Shown: positions 51,587-62,858 of the stretch, one piece after another
Layout of the letters: each line of letters starts with the position of its first letter
Numbering within the stretch: position 1 is the first letter of the stretch
From: Streptomyces lateritius
GTDB lineage: Bacteria; Actinomycetota; Actinomycetes; Streptomycetales; Streptomycetaceae
Reading direction: 5' to 3'
DNA length: 64,000 bases
Assembly: GCF_014649715.1 (NCBI RefSeq)
Contig: NZ_BMTO01000002.1
Coordinates: 186,001 to 250,000 of the forward strand
The notes under the pieces: model-generated
Told to the model about the DNA's origin: nothing
Seen by the model: only the letters and a program-made list of their open reading frames with translations
Database searches by the model: none
Program-made: the position numbers and the translations under genes

Positions 51587-52414
51587 GGGAGCCGCACCAC
51601 ACCCTCCGAAGGGCGCTCCGGGACATCCCCCGGAGCGCCCTTCGGCGTCCCCGGCCGCGCCGCCGGCCCCTGTCCACATGCCTGTGCACCGTCGCGCTGT
51701 TCGAGTCGGCGGAGGGGGTGGCGGGTTCTCCACAGATTGGGGGATGATCTCCCGTCCACAGGGTGGGGACTGCGGAGTTATCCGGATCGCCTCCACAGGC
51801 GTCCCGGTGGACTGGGCATCTCACCAGGTCAGAGGGGTGTGGATTTGTTGGCAACCTTGATCCACAGCCTGTGGACGAAATCTTCGTCCACAGGGCGCCC
51901 CGAAGGTTGTCCACTGGCAACCCACAGGCGGCTCGTGGTTGCCCACAGCTTCTCCACACCGCTGTCCACTGTTCGGCAACGAAACACCCCGGCTCACTGC
52001 GGCGAGTGAAAGCGGTCACACCAAGGGAGACGATTGGGCTGTGGGGAACGTGGGTAAAGCTGGGGACAGCACTGGGGAGAACTCCCCATGGCCTGTGTAC
52101 CGGGTGTGCAGAACTTTCGGGTGTCCACAGAACGCCCCGGTTGTCCACGGGCTCCACCCACAGGCACGGTGGACAAAAAACCGGCGTTGACCTGCGGGTA
52201 TGGCGTTATCCACCGTTTCCACAGGCCCTACTACTACTCCCACCTAGAGATAGCCCGGAATCCGCTTCGAAGTGGGACCTGTGCACAACTCGGCGCCGGA
52301 GCCTCGGCGGCCTCTTGTCGCGACTTGACCCCGAGCCGCACCGAGTGTCGGCGGCGTACGTCAGACTGGTTCCCGCAGTCGACGAAGAGCCAGCAACAGC
52401 AGGAGGCGGTTCCG
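51587..52414. other. oriC, replication origin (dnaA-dnaN gap)
   Basis: About 830 bp without a gene, with at least 16 DnaA-box-like 9-mers in two groups. Group 1: 51670, 51726, 51752, 51789, 51858, 51870 (minus), 51884, 51907, 51939, 51950, 51962. Group 2: 52121, 52141, 52168 (minus), 52206, 52215; a further TGTGGGGAA is at 52040. Most are on the plus strand. Typical forms are TCGTCCACA, CTGTCCACA, TTCTCCACA, TTGTCCACG; I do not find a perfect TTGTCCACA. The two-cluster layout is that of Streptomyces oriC. The right end holds the dnaN leader. Confidence 0.95.
51606..51645 (+). terminator. Terminator after dnaA
   Basis: Perfect 17 bp stem (CCGAAGGGCGCTCCGGG with its complement) and a 6 nt loop, 19 bp after the dnaA stop, closing the gene before the first DnaA boxes. 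Confidence 0.92.
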
Positions 52415-53545
52415 GTGAAGATCCGGGTGGAGCGCGATGTACTCGCGGAGGCGGTGGCCTGGGTGGCCCGCAGCCTTCCGGCCCGTCCGCCGGCGCCCGT
52501 GCTCGCGGGCCTTCTGCTGAAGGCCGAGGACGGCGCGCTGAGCTTCTCGAGCTTCGACTACGAGGTCTCGGCCCGCGTCTCCGTCGAGGCGGAGGTCGAG
52601 GAGGACGGCACCGTCCTGGTCTCCGGCCGCCTGCTCGCCGACATCTGCCGCGCGCTCCCCAACCGGCCGGTGGAGATCTCCACAGACGGTGTACGGGCGA
52701 CCGTGGTCTGCGGCTCCTCCCGCTTCACCCTCCACACCCTGCCTGTGGAGGAGTACCCGGCGCTGCTGGAGATGCCGACCGCGACCGGCACCGTGCCGGG
52801 CGAGGTCTTCGCCTCCGCCGCCGCCCAGGTCGCCATCGCCGCGGGCCGTGACGACACGCTGCCCGTCCTCACCGGTGTGCGCATCGAGATCGAGGGCGAC
52901 ACGGTCACCCTGGCCTCCACCGACCGTTACCGCTTCGCGGTCCGCGAGTTCCTGTGGAAGCCGGAGTCCCCGGACGCCTCCGCCGTCGCCCTGGTGCCCG
53001 CGAAGACCCTCCTGGACACCGCCAAGGCACTGACCAGCGGTGACACCGTCACCCTGGCGCTCTCGGGCTCCGGCAAGGGCGAGGGCCTGATCGGTTTCGA
53101 GGGCGCGGGCCGCCGCACCACCACCCGGCTGCTCGAAGGCGACCTGCCGAAGTACCGGACGCTCTTCCCCACCGAGTTCAACTCGGTCGCGGTGATCGAG
53201 ACCGCGCCCTTCGTCGAGGCCGTCAAGCGTGTGGCCCTCGTCGCCGAGCGCAACACCCCGGTCCGGCTCAGCTTCGAGCAGGGCGTGCTGATCCTGGAGG
53301 CCGGCTCCAGCGACGACGCACAGGCTGTGGAACGTGTGGACGCGCAGCTGGAGGGCGACGACATCTCGATCGCCTTCAACCCGACCTTCCTGCTCGACGG
53401 CCTGAGCGCGATCGACTCCCCGGTCGCCCAGCTCTCCTTCACCACCTCCACCAAGCCGGCGCTCCTGAGCGGCAAGCCGGCCGTGGACGCGGAGGCGGAC
53501 GAGGCCTACAAGTACCTGATCATGCCGGTGCGCCTCAGCGGCTGA
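52415..53545 (+). CDS. dnaN: DNA polymerase III sliding clamp (beta subunit)
   Basis: Beta clamp of 376 residues, three similar domains: KIRVERDVLAEAVAWVARSL, GEVFASAAAQVAIAAGRDDT with LPVLTGVRIEIEGDTVTLAS (second domain), and FVEAVKRVALVAERNTPVRL (third). It ends YKYLIMPVRLSG, the usual terminus that shapes the partner-binding pocket. GTG at 52415 after AGGAGG. No intein. Confidence 0.98.
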   Translation: MKIRVERDVLAEAVAWVARSLPARPPAPVLAGLLLKAEDGALSFSSFDYEVSARVSVEAEVEEDGTVLVSGRLLADICRALPNRPVEISTDGVRATVVCGSSRFTLHTLPVEEYPALLEMPTATGTVPGEVFASAAAQVAIAAGRDDTLPVLTGVRIEIEGDTVTLASTDRYRFAVREFLWKPESPDASAVALVPAKTLLDTAKALTSGDTVTLALSGSGKGEGLIGFEGAGRRTTTRLLEGDLPKYRTLFPTEFNSVAVIETAPFVEAVKRVALVAERNTPVRLSFEQGVLILEAGSSDDAQAVERVDAQLEGDDISIAFNPTFLLDGLSAIDSPVAQLSFTTSTKPALLSGKPAVDAEADEAYKYLIMPVRLSG

Positions 53546-53647
53546 CGGGGGCGTCGAGTGAGCGGCTGACCCCACAGGTGTGCACCCGGGTCCGGGCGTA
53601 GGCTCGGACGCGGGTACGAACCGCACACGACGCTTAAGGAATCTCTG

Positions 53648-54526
53648 ATGGAGCTCGGTCTCGTCGGTCTCGGCAAGATGGGCGGCAACATGCGTGAGCG
53701 CATTCGCCGCGCAGGCCACACCGTCATCGGATACGACCGCAACCCGGACCTCGCCGATGTCCACAGCCTGGAAGAGCTTGTGGGCAAGCTCAAGGGGCCG
53801 CGCGTCGTGTGGGTCATGGTCCCGGCCGGTGCCGCGACCCAGTCCACCATCGACGAGCTGGCCGAACTGCTCTCCCCCGGCGACATCGTCGTGGACGGCG
53901 GGAACTCCCGCTGGACCGACGACGAGAAGCACGCCGAGGAACTCGCCGCCAAGGGCATCGGGTTCGTCGACTGCGGCGTCTCCGGCGGCGTGTGGGGCCT
54001 GGAGAACGGCTACGCGCTGATGTACGGCGGCGACGCCGAGAACGTGGCGAAGGTCCAGCCGATCTTCGACGCCCTCAAGCCCGAGGGCGAGTTCGGCTCC
54101 GTCCACGCGGGCAAGGTCGGCGCGGGCCACTTCGCGAAGATGGTCCACAACGGCATCGAGTACGCGATGATGCAGGCGTACGCCGAGGGCTGGGAGCTCC
54201 TGGAGAAGGTCGACTCCGTCACCGACGTGCGCGAGGTCTTCCGCTCCTGGCAGGAGGGCACGGTCATCCGTTCCTGGCTGCTGGACCTGGCGGTCAACGC
54301 CCTGGACGAGGACGAGCACCTGGAGAGGCTGCGCGGCTTCGCGCAGGACTCCGGCGAGGGCCGGTGGACCGTGGAGGCCGCGATCGACAACGCCGTGCCG
54401 CTGCCCGCGATCACCGCTTCGCTGTTCGCCCGGTTCGCGTCCCGTCAGGACGACTCCCCGCAGATGAAGATGATCGCCGCACTGCGCAACCAGTTCGGTG
54501 GCCACGCGGTCGAGTCCAAGAAGTAA
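53648..54526 (+). CDS. gnd: 6-phosphogluconate dehydrogenase, decarboxylating (short type)
   Basis: Pentose-phosphate enzyme converting 6-phosphogluconate to ribulose 5-phosphate, CO2 and NAD(P)H. 292 residues, the short GntZ/YqeC type, not the long 470-residue form. [20 protein letters not shown] is the Rossmann loop, then [33 protein letters not shown] and [20 protein letters not shown] with the catalytic Lys and Asn. AAGGA precedes the ATG. It lies between dnaN and recF in Streptomyces and relatives, probably by old insertion, without a known replication role. Confidence 0.95.
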   Translation: MELGLVGLGKMGGNMRERIRRAGHTVIGYDRNPDLADVHSLEELVGKLKGPRVVWVMVPAGAATQSTIDELAELLSPGDIVVDGGNSRWTDDEKHAEELAAKGIGFVDCGVSGGVWGLENGYALMYGGDAENVAKVQPIFDALKPEGEFGSVHAGKVGAGHFAKMVHNGIEYAMMQAYAEGWELLEKVDSVTDVREVFRSWQEGTVIRSWLLDLAVNALDEDEHLERLRGFAQDSGEGRWTVEAAIDNAVPLPAITASLFARFASRQDDSPQMKMIAALRNQFGGHAVESKK

Positions 54527-54581
54527 TCCACAGGCTGTGCACCCACGGTGCACAGCAGCCGGGGGAAGGTCGGCGCACACC

Positions 54582-55703
54582 ATGCATGTCACGCATCTGT
54601 CGCTGGCCGACTTTCGCTCCTACGCCCGGGTCGAGGTCCCGCTCGACCCGGGCGTCACGGCTTTCGTGGGCGCGAACGGCCAGGGCAAGACGAACCTCGT
54701 CGAGGCCGTCGGCTATCTCGCCACCCTCGGCAGCCACCGCGTCGCGTCGGACGCGCCCCTGGTACGGATGGGGGCGGACCGGGCGGTCATCCGCGCCGCC
54801 GTCACCCAGGGCGAGCGTTCCCAGCTGATCGAGCTGGAGCTCAACCCGGGGCGCGCGAACCGGGCCCGTATCAACCGATCCTCGCAGGTCAGACCGCGTG
54901 ACGTGCTGGGGATCGTACGGACCGTGCTGTTCGCGCCGGAGGATCTCGCCCTGGTCAAGGGCGATCCCGGGGAGCGCCGGCGCTTCCTCGACGAACTGAT
55001 CACGGCGCGCTCGCCGCGCATGGCCGGCGTGCGGTCCGACTACGAGCGCGTGCTGAAGCAGCGCAACACCCTGCTGAAGTCCGCGGCGATGGCCCGGCGG
55101 CACGGGGGTCGTGGCATGGACCTGTCTACCCTCGACGTGTGGGACCAGCATCTGGCCCGGGCGGGCGCCGAGCTGCTCGCCCAGCGGCTGGATCTGATCG
55201 GTGTGCTGCAGCCGCTGGCCGACAAGGCGTACGACCAGCTGGCGCCGGGCGGCGGACCGATTCTGCTGGAGTACCGGCCGTCCGCGCCGGGACCAGGGCA
55301 GACGCGGGAGGAGCTGTACGAGCAGCTGATCGCCGCGCTCGCGGAGGTGCGCAAGCAGGAGATCGAGCGGGGCGTCACGCTGGTCGGCCCGCACCGGGAC
55401 GAGCTGCTGCTCAAGCTCGGGGACCTGCCGGCGAAGGGGTACGCGAGTCACGGGGAGTCCTGGTCGTACGCGCTGGCGCTGCGACTGGCCTCGTACGACC
55501 TGCTGCGCGCGGAGGGGAACGAGCCGGTGCTCGTCCTCGACGACGTCTTCGCCGAGTTGGACGCGCGGCGCCGGGAGCGGCTGGCAGAGCTGGTGGCTCC
55601 GGGCGAGCAGGTGCTGGTCACGGCCGCGGTGGACGACGACGTGCCGGGGGTGCTGGCGGGGACGCGGTATGCCGTGGCCGACGGGAACGTGGAGCGGTTG
55701 TGA
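54582..55703 (+). CDS. recF: DNA replication and repair protein RecF
   Basis: SMC-like ATPase that loads RecA at gaps, 373 residues. [20 protein letters not shown] and Walker [12 protein letters not shown] (residues 29-39), [20 protein letters not shown], the signature [20 protein letters not shown] and Walker [24 protein letters not shown] at 54582 after GGGGGAAGG. The stop overlaps the next start by 4 bp (GTGA). Confidence 0.97.
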   Translation: MHVTHLSLADFRSYARVEVPLDPGVTAFVGANGQGKTNLVEAVGYLATLGSHRVASDAPLVRMGADRAVIRAAVTQGERSQLIELELNPGRANRARINRSSQVRPRDVLGIVRTVLFAPEDLALVKGDPGERRRFLDELITARSPRMAGVRSDYERVLKQRNTLLKSAAMARRHGGRGMDLSTLDVWDQHLARAGAELLAQRLDLIGVLQPLADKAYDQLAPGGGPILLEYRPSAPGPGQTREELYEQLIAALAEVRKQEIERGVTLVGPHRDELLLKLGDLPAKGYASHGESWSYALALRLASYDLLRAEGNEPVLVLDDVFAELDARRRERLAELVAPGEQVLVTAAVDDDVPGVLAGTRYAVADGNVERL

Positions 55704-56284
55704 GCGAGAACGAGAGCGGGCGGGTGGAGAGCGGGCGGCTCGGCGGTTCGGAGGCCGAGGGCCCCAAGGTGCCCGAGGCCTCGGGGGTGGATCTCGCGCG
55801 GGTCGCGCTGCGCGCCGCCAAGGAGCAGGCGAAGGCTCGGGGCGCCGCCGCCCAGCAGAAGAAGCAGGCCCGGCGGGGCGGCGGGCTGCGCTCCGGCTCC
55901 GGAGCGGACGGCCGTGACCCCTTGGCGCTCGGCGCCGCGATCAACCGGCTCATCACCGAGCGTGGCTGGGAGACGCCGGCGGCGGTGGGCGGGGTCATGG
56001 GGCGCTGGCCGCAGATCGTGGGCGAGGACCTGGCGAAGCACTGTGTACCGCTGAAGTACGAGGAGGACCCGGAGGCGCGGGTGCTCACCGTGCAGTGCGA
56101 CTCCACGGCGTGGGCGACGCAGCTCCGTCTCCTCGCACCGAGGCTGGTGGCGCGGCTGAACGAGGACCTGGGGCAGGGGACCGTGCGGATGATCAAGGTC
56201 TTGGGGCCGTCTTCGGGGGTGCGGAAGGGGTACGGGCCGCTCAGGGCGCCGGGGTCCGTGGGGCCTGGGGACACGTACGGCTGA
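55700..56284 (+). CDS. dciA: DciA-like DUF721 protein, probable helicase loader
   Basis: A 194-residue protein with a charged, disordered head (about 85 residues, [20 protein letters not shown]) and the DUF721 domain near residues 90-170 ([60 protein letters not shown]). DUF721 proteins are DciA, the loader used with DnaB in bacteria lacking DnaC/DnaI. It overlaps recF (GTGA) and precedes gyrB, the usual actinobacterial position. Its partner DnaB is encoded at 15-17 kb. Confidence 0.9.
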   Translation: MSENESGRVESGRLGGSEAEGPKVPEASGVDLARVALRAAKEQAKARGAAAQQKKQARRGGGLRSGSGADGRDPLALGAAINRLITERGWETPAAVGGVMGRWPQIVGEDLAKHCVPLKYEEDPEARVLTVQCDSTAWATQLRLLAPRLVARLNEDLGQGTVRMIKVLGPSSGVRKGYGPLRAPGSVGPGDTYG

Positions 56285-58784
<2,500 letters not shown>

Positions 58785-58825
58785 GTCGGCCTCAGCTGAC
58801 CGTACGAAAGGACTGAAGACCAGCA

Positions 58826-61450
58826 ATGGCCGACGAGAACACCCCTGTGATGCCCGAAGAGGAGCCGATGGTTCCGGGCGTGGGCATGCGCGTGGAGCCC
58901 GTGGGGCTCGAGACCGAGATGCAGCGCTCGTACCTCGACTACGCGATGTCCGTCATCGTGTCCCGTGCGCTGCCGGACGTGCGGGACGGTCTCAAGCCCG
59001 TCCACCGCCGCGTGCTGTACGCGATGTACGACGGCGGCTACCGGCCCGAGAAGGGCTTCTACAAGTGCGCCCGCGTCGTCGGTGACGTCATGGGTACGTA
59101 CCACCCGCACGGCGACTCCTCGATCTACGACGCCCTGGTCCGGCTGGCCCAGCCGTGGTCGATGCGCCTGCCGCTGGTGGACTCCAACGGCAACTTCGGC
59201 TCCCCGGGCAACGACCCGGCGGCCGCCATGCGGTACACCGAGTGCAAGCTCATGCCGCTGTCGATGGAGATGCTCCGGGACATCGACGAGGAGACCGTCG
59301 ACTTCCAGGACAACTACGACGGCCGTAACCAGGAGCCGACGGTCCTGCCGGCGCGCTTCCCGAACCTGCTGGTCAACGGCTCGGCGGGTATCGCGGTCGG
59401 TATGGCGACCAACATCCCGCCGCACAACCTGCGCGAGGTCGCGGCCGGCGCCCAGTGGGCGCTGGAGCACCCGGAGGCCACGCACGAGGAGCTGCTCGAC
59501 GCGCTCATCGAGCGGATCAAGGGTCCGGACTTCCCGTCCGGTGCGCTGGTCGTGGGACGCAAGGGCATCGAGGAGGCGTACCGCACCGGCCGCGGCTCCA
59601 TCACGATGCGTGCGGTCGTCGAGGTCGAGGAGATCCAGAACCGCCAGTGCCTGGTGGTCACGGAGCTGCCCTACCAGGTCAACCCGGACAACCTCGCGCA
59701 GAAGATCGCCGACCTGGTGAAGGACGGCAAGATCGGTGGCATCGCCGACGTCCGCGACGAGACCTCGTCCCGTACCGGTCAGCGGCTCGTCATCGTGCTC
59801 AAGCGCGACGCCGTCGCCAAGGTCGTCCTGAACAACCTGTACAAGCACACCGACCTGCAGACGAACTTCGGCGCGAACATGCTGGCGCTCGTCGACGGTG
59901 TGCCGCGCACGCTCTCGCTCGACGCGTTCATCCGCCACTGGGTGACGCACCAGATCGAGGTCATCGTCCGTCGTACGCGCTTCCGGCTGCGCAAGGCGGA
60001 GGAGCGCGCGCACATCCTGCGCGGTCTGCTCAAGGCGCTGGACGCGATCGACGAGGTCATCGCGCTCATCCGGCGCAGCCAGACCGTGGAGATCGCGCGC
60101 GAGGGCCTGATGGGCCTGCTTCAGATCGACGAGATCCAGGCCAACGCCATCCTCGAGATGCAGCTGCGCCGGCTCGCCGCCCTGGAGCGCCAGAAGATCG
60201 TCGCCGAGCACGACGAGCTGCAGGCGAAGATCAACGAGTACAACGCGATCCTCGCCTCCGAGCAGCGTCAGCGCGCCATCGTCAGCGAGGAGCTGGCACT
60301 GATCGTCGAGAAGTTCGGCGACGACCGCCGCTCCAAGCTGGTGCCCTTCGACGGTGACATGTCCATCGAGGACCTGATCGCCGAGGAGGACATCGTCGTC
60401 ACCATCACGCGTGGCGGCTATGTGAAGCGTACGAAGACCGAGGACTACCGCTCGCAGAAGCGCGGCGGCAAGGGTGTGCGCGGTACGAAGCTGAAGCAGG
60501 ACGACATCGTCGACCACTTCTTCGTCTCCACCACCCACCACTGGCTCCTCTTCTTCACCAACAAGGGGCGGGTCTACCGGGCCAAGGCGTACGAGCTTCC
60601 GGACGCCGGCCGGGACGCGCGCGGCCAGCACGTGGCCAACCTGCTGGCCTTCCAGCCGGACGAGCAGATCGCCGAGATCCTGGCGATCCGCGACTACGAG
60701 GCCGCGCCCTACCTGGTGCTCGCCACCAAGGGCGGTCTGGTGAAGAAGACCGCGCTGAAGGACTACGACTCACCGCGGTCCGGTGGTGTCATCGCGATCA
60801 ACCTCCGGGAGACGGAGGACGGCGGCGACGACGAGCTGATCGGCGCGGAGCTGGTGTCGGCGGAGGACGATCTGCTGCTCATCAGCAAGAAGGCGCAGTC
60901 GATCCGGTTCACCGCGACGGACGACGCGCTGCGTCCGATGGGACGAGCGACATCGGGCGTCAAGGGGATGAGTTTCCGCGAAGGCGACGAGCTGCTCTCG
61001 ATGAATGTCGTCAGGCCGGGTACGTTCGTCTTCACCGCCACCGACGGTGGGTACGCGAAGCGGACCAACGTCGACGAGTACCGCGTCCAGGGTCGCGGTG
61101 GCCTCGGTATCAAGGCCGCCAAGATCGTGGAGGACCGCGGCTCGCTCGTGGGCGCGCTGGTGGTCGAGGAGACGGACGAGATCCTCGCCATCACGCTCTC
61201 TGGTGGTGTGATTCGTACGCGAGTCAACGAAGTCAGGGAGACCGGCCGTGACACCATGGGCGTCCAGCTGATCAACCTGGGCAAGCGCGATGCCGTCGTC
61301 GGCATCGCACGGAACGCCGAGGCGGGCAGCGAGGCCGAAGAGGTCGACGCGGTCGGGACCGAGGCCGAGAACGGCGAAGTCGTCGAGGCCGCGACCGCGG
61401 TCGAGGCAGCCGAGGGCAACGAGCCCTCGGCCGGGGAGCACGAGGAGTAG
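58826..61450 (+). CDS. gyrA: DNA gyrase subunit A
   Basis: Breakage-reunion subunit, 874 residues. Catalytic Tyr in [10 protein letters not shown] (about 137). Quinolone region [20 protein letters not shown] keeps Ser (98) and Asp (102), equivalent to S83 and D87 of E. coli, so no resistance change is seen there. GyrA box [11 protein letters not shown] is present in the C-terminal wrapping domain. A strongly acidic tail of about 50 residues ([20 protein letters not shown]) follows, common in actinobacteria. ATG after AAAGGACTGAAG. Confidence 0.98.
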   Translation: MADENTPVMPEEEPMVPGVGMRVEPVGLETEMQRSYLDYAMSVIVSRALPDVRDGLKPVHRRVLYAMYDGGYRPEKGFYKCARVVGDVMGTYHPHGDSSIYDALVRLAQPWSMRLPLVDSNGNFGSPGNDPAAAMRYTECKLMPLSMEMLRDIDEETVDFQDNYDGRNQEPTVLPARFPNLLVNGSAGIAVGMATNIPPHNLREVAAGAQWALEHPEATHEELLDALIERIKGPDFPSGALVVGRKGIEEAYRTGRGSITMRAVVEVEEIQNRQCLVVTELPYQVNPDNLAQKIADLVKDGKIGGIADVRDETSSRTGQRLVIVLKRDAVAKVVLNNLYKHTDLQTNFGANMLALVDGVPRTLSLDAFIRHWVTHQIEVIVRRTRFRLRKAEERAHILRGLLKALDAIDEVIALIRRSQTVEIAREGLMGLLQIDEIQANAILEMQLRRLAALERQKIVAEHDELQAKINEYNAILASEQRQRAIVSEELALIVEKFGDDRRSKLVPFDGDMSIEDLIAEEDIVVTITRGGYVKRTKTEDYRSQKRGGKGVRGTKLKQDDIVDHFFVSTTHHWLLFFTNKGRVYRAKAYELPDAGRDARGQHVANLLAFQPDEQIAEILAIRDYEAAPYLVLATKGGLVKKTALKDYDSPRSGGVIAINLRETEDGGDDELIGAELVSAEDDLLLISKKAQSIRFTATDDALRPMGRATSGVKGMSFREGDELLSMNVVRPGTFVFTATDGGYAKRTNVDEYRVQGRGGLGIKAAKIVEDRGSLVGALVVEETDEILAITLSGGVIRTRVNEVRETGRDTMGVQLINLGKRDAVVGIARNAEAGSEAEEVDAVGTEAENGEVVEAATAVEAAEGNEPSAGEHEE

Positions 61451-61453
61451 AGC

Positions 61454-62167
61454 GTGAGTGGAGCCACGGGCGCCGGATCGGCGGCTGCCGGAGCTTCTGG
61501 TGGAGCGAACGGCGCCCGTGGCCCCGCCACGGACTCCCAGGGGGTTGCGGTGACGGACACTCGGGGGCCCAAGCCCTCGTCCTACGAGACGTACAACGGG
61601 CCGCTGCCCGGCGAGCGCGCGGGCGCGCAGCAGCCGAGCGGGCCGTACCACCCTCCGCAGGCGTACGGCGCTCAGGCGCCGGGCGCGGGTGCGGGCGGTG
61701 GCACGGCCGGCGGCGCGGGCGGAGCGGTCGGCCAGGCGGGCGGCCAGAACGCCGCCGCGGTGCGCCGGCCGCGTACGGGGGCGCGCACCACGCCTCGTAC
61801 GCGCAAGGCGCGGCTGCGGGTGGCCAAGGCCGACCCGTGGTCGGTGATGAAGGTGAGCTTCCTGCTCTCCATCGCACTGGGCATCTGCACGGTGGTGGCC
61901 GCGTCGGTGCTGTGGATGGTCATGGACGCCATGGGTGTCTTCTCGACCGTCGGCGGCACGATCAGCGAGGCGACGGGCTCGAACGAGTCCAACGGCTTCG
62001 ACCTGCAGTCGTTCCTCTCGCTGCCGCGCGTGCTGATGTTCACCTCGGTCATCGCGGTCATCGACGTGGTCCTGATGACCGCCCTGGCGACCCTGGGCGC
62101 GTTCATCTACAACCTGTCGGCCGGTTTCGTGGGCGGTGTGGAGCTCACGCTGGCGGAGGACGAGTAG
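61454..62167 (+). CDS. DUF3566 membrane protein
   Basis: A 237-residue protein starting at GTG 61454, 3 bp after gyrA and surely in its operon. A long Gly/Ala/Pro-rich head (about 120 residues) leads to the DUF3566 domain (LRVAKADPWSVMKVSFLLSI) with two membrane spans (ALGICTVVAASVLWMVMDAM; VIAVIDVVLMTALATLGAFI). The family is conserved beside gyrA across actinobacteria. Function unknown; a link between membrane and the origin region is possible. Confidence 0.92.
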   Translation: MSGATGAGSAAAGASGGANGARGPATDSQGVAVTDTRGPKPSSYETYNGPLPGERAGAQQPSGPYHPPQAYGAQAPGAGAGGGTAGGAGGAVGQAGGQNAAAVRRPRTGARTTPRTRKARLRVAKADPWSVMKVSFLLSIALGICTVVAASVLWMVMDAMGVFSTVGGTISEATGSNESNGFDLQSFLSLPRVLMFTSVIAVIDVVLMTALATLGAFIYNLSAGFVGGVELTLAEDE

Positions 62168-62263
62168 CGCCGCCGTCGGGTGATCGGGAACCGATTTTGG
62201 GACTGGCCCCGACGTGCGCTAATCTTCAGGAGTCAGCGCGCGGGACACCTCGCAGAGCGCGGC

Positions 62264-62337
62264 GGGGCTATAGCTCAGTTGGTTAGAGCGCATCCCTGAT
62301 AAGGATGAGGCCACAGGTTCAAATCCTGTTAGCCCCA
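62264..62337 (+). tRNA. ileT: tRNA-Ile (GAT anticodon)
   Basis: 74 nt cloverleaf. Acceptor GGGGCTA pairs with TAGCCCC, D arm GCTCAGTTGGTTAGAGC, anticodon stem CATCC-CTGATAA-GGATG with GAT, T arm CAGGTTCAAATCCTG. The discriminator is A and the following bases are CACA rather than CCA, so CCA is added after transcription, by the cca product. This isolated tRNA-Ile beside gyrA is typical of actinobacteria. Confidence 0.98.
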
Positions 62338-62343
62338 CAGTGA

Positions 62344-62386
62344 CGATCGGCCCGGACGGATTCTCCGTCCGGGCCGATCGCTTTTT
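62344..62386 (+). terminator. Intrinsic terminator after tRNA-Ile
   Basis: Perfect 17 bp stem (CGATCGGCCCGGACGGA, loop TTC, complement) followed by CTTTTT. The clearest classical terminator in the window. Confidence 0.95.
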
Positions 62387-62484
62387 GTCGCGGAAGCCCC
62401 GGGAGTAGGTCACCGATCGGTATCGGCCGGTGTGTAGAGTGGGCGTCAGAAGTCTCCTACGTCAACGAAAGACGAGGTCGCGCG

Positions 62485-62619
62485 GTGAAGAAGCTTCTCC
62501 TGGTCGCACTGGCCGCCATCGGCGGGCTCCTCGTGTACCGCCAGATCCAGGCGGATCGCGCCGAGCAGGATCTGTGGACGGAGGCGACCGACTCCGTGCC
62601 CGCAGGTTCGGGTGTCTGA
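62485..62619 (+). CDS. DLW-39 family small protein
   Basis: A 44-residue protein found by hand: KKLLLVALAAIGGLLVYRQI, then QADRAEQDLWTEATDSVPAG and SGV, from GTG 62485. One N-terminal membrane span and a short outer or cytoplasmic tail containing DLW, the mark of the actinobacterial DLW-39 family found near gyrA. GACGAGG 12 nt upstream is a fair ribosome site. Function unknown. Confidence 0.9.
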   Translation: MKKLLLVALAAIGGLLVYRQIQADRAEQDLWTEATDSVPAGSGV

Positions 62620-62639
62620 GACGCAGACTGTGTAGGGGC

Positions 62640-62673
62640 GAGGCCCCGGCCGCGAATGAGCGGCCGGGGCCTC
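62640..62673 (+). terminator. Terminator after the DLW-39 gene
   Basis: Perfect 13 bp stem (GAGGCCCCGGCCG with complement) and an 8 nt loop, 20 bp beyond the stop. Confidence 0.88.
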
Positions 62674-62710
62674 GCTCTGTTCTGCCCTGCCTTCTGCACC
62701 GGCCGACCTT

Positions 62711-62765
62711 TGAGTTCGCGTTCGTAAATTGTTGAATTGCGCAAGCAAAGTGCGATCCTGGCGGC
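62711..62765. promoter_or_regulatory. A+T-rich region with TTGCGCAA palindrome
   Basis: A short A+T-rich island (GTTCGTAAATTGTTGAATTG) followed by the palindrome TTGCGCAA at 62737-62744 and GCAA repeated just after. It is 95-150 bp before the exported-protein gene and probably its promoter with a regulator site; the regulator is unknown. Confidence 0.45.
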
Positions 62766-62858
62766 CGGCGGGCGGGGCAGGATGGACCGGCGCCCGGGCC
62801 GCCGGGGCTCCGGGGCGGCGACCACGGGCACGGACACGGACACGACGAGGAGAAGCGC

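Noticed and set aside
49745..51796. Long minus-strand open frame opposite dnaA
   Set aside because: Antisense to DnaA with no recognisable domain; also crosses a terminator and DnaA boxes.
54524..54532. DnaA box TAATCCACA between gnd and recF
   Set aside because: One mismatch from consensus and isolated; such single near matches are expected by chance.
62620..62858. Riboswitch (for example c-di-AMP) before the exported protein
   Set aside because: I could not find the conserved core of any riboswitch class known to me; only a terminator and a palindrome are visible.
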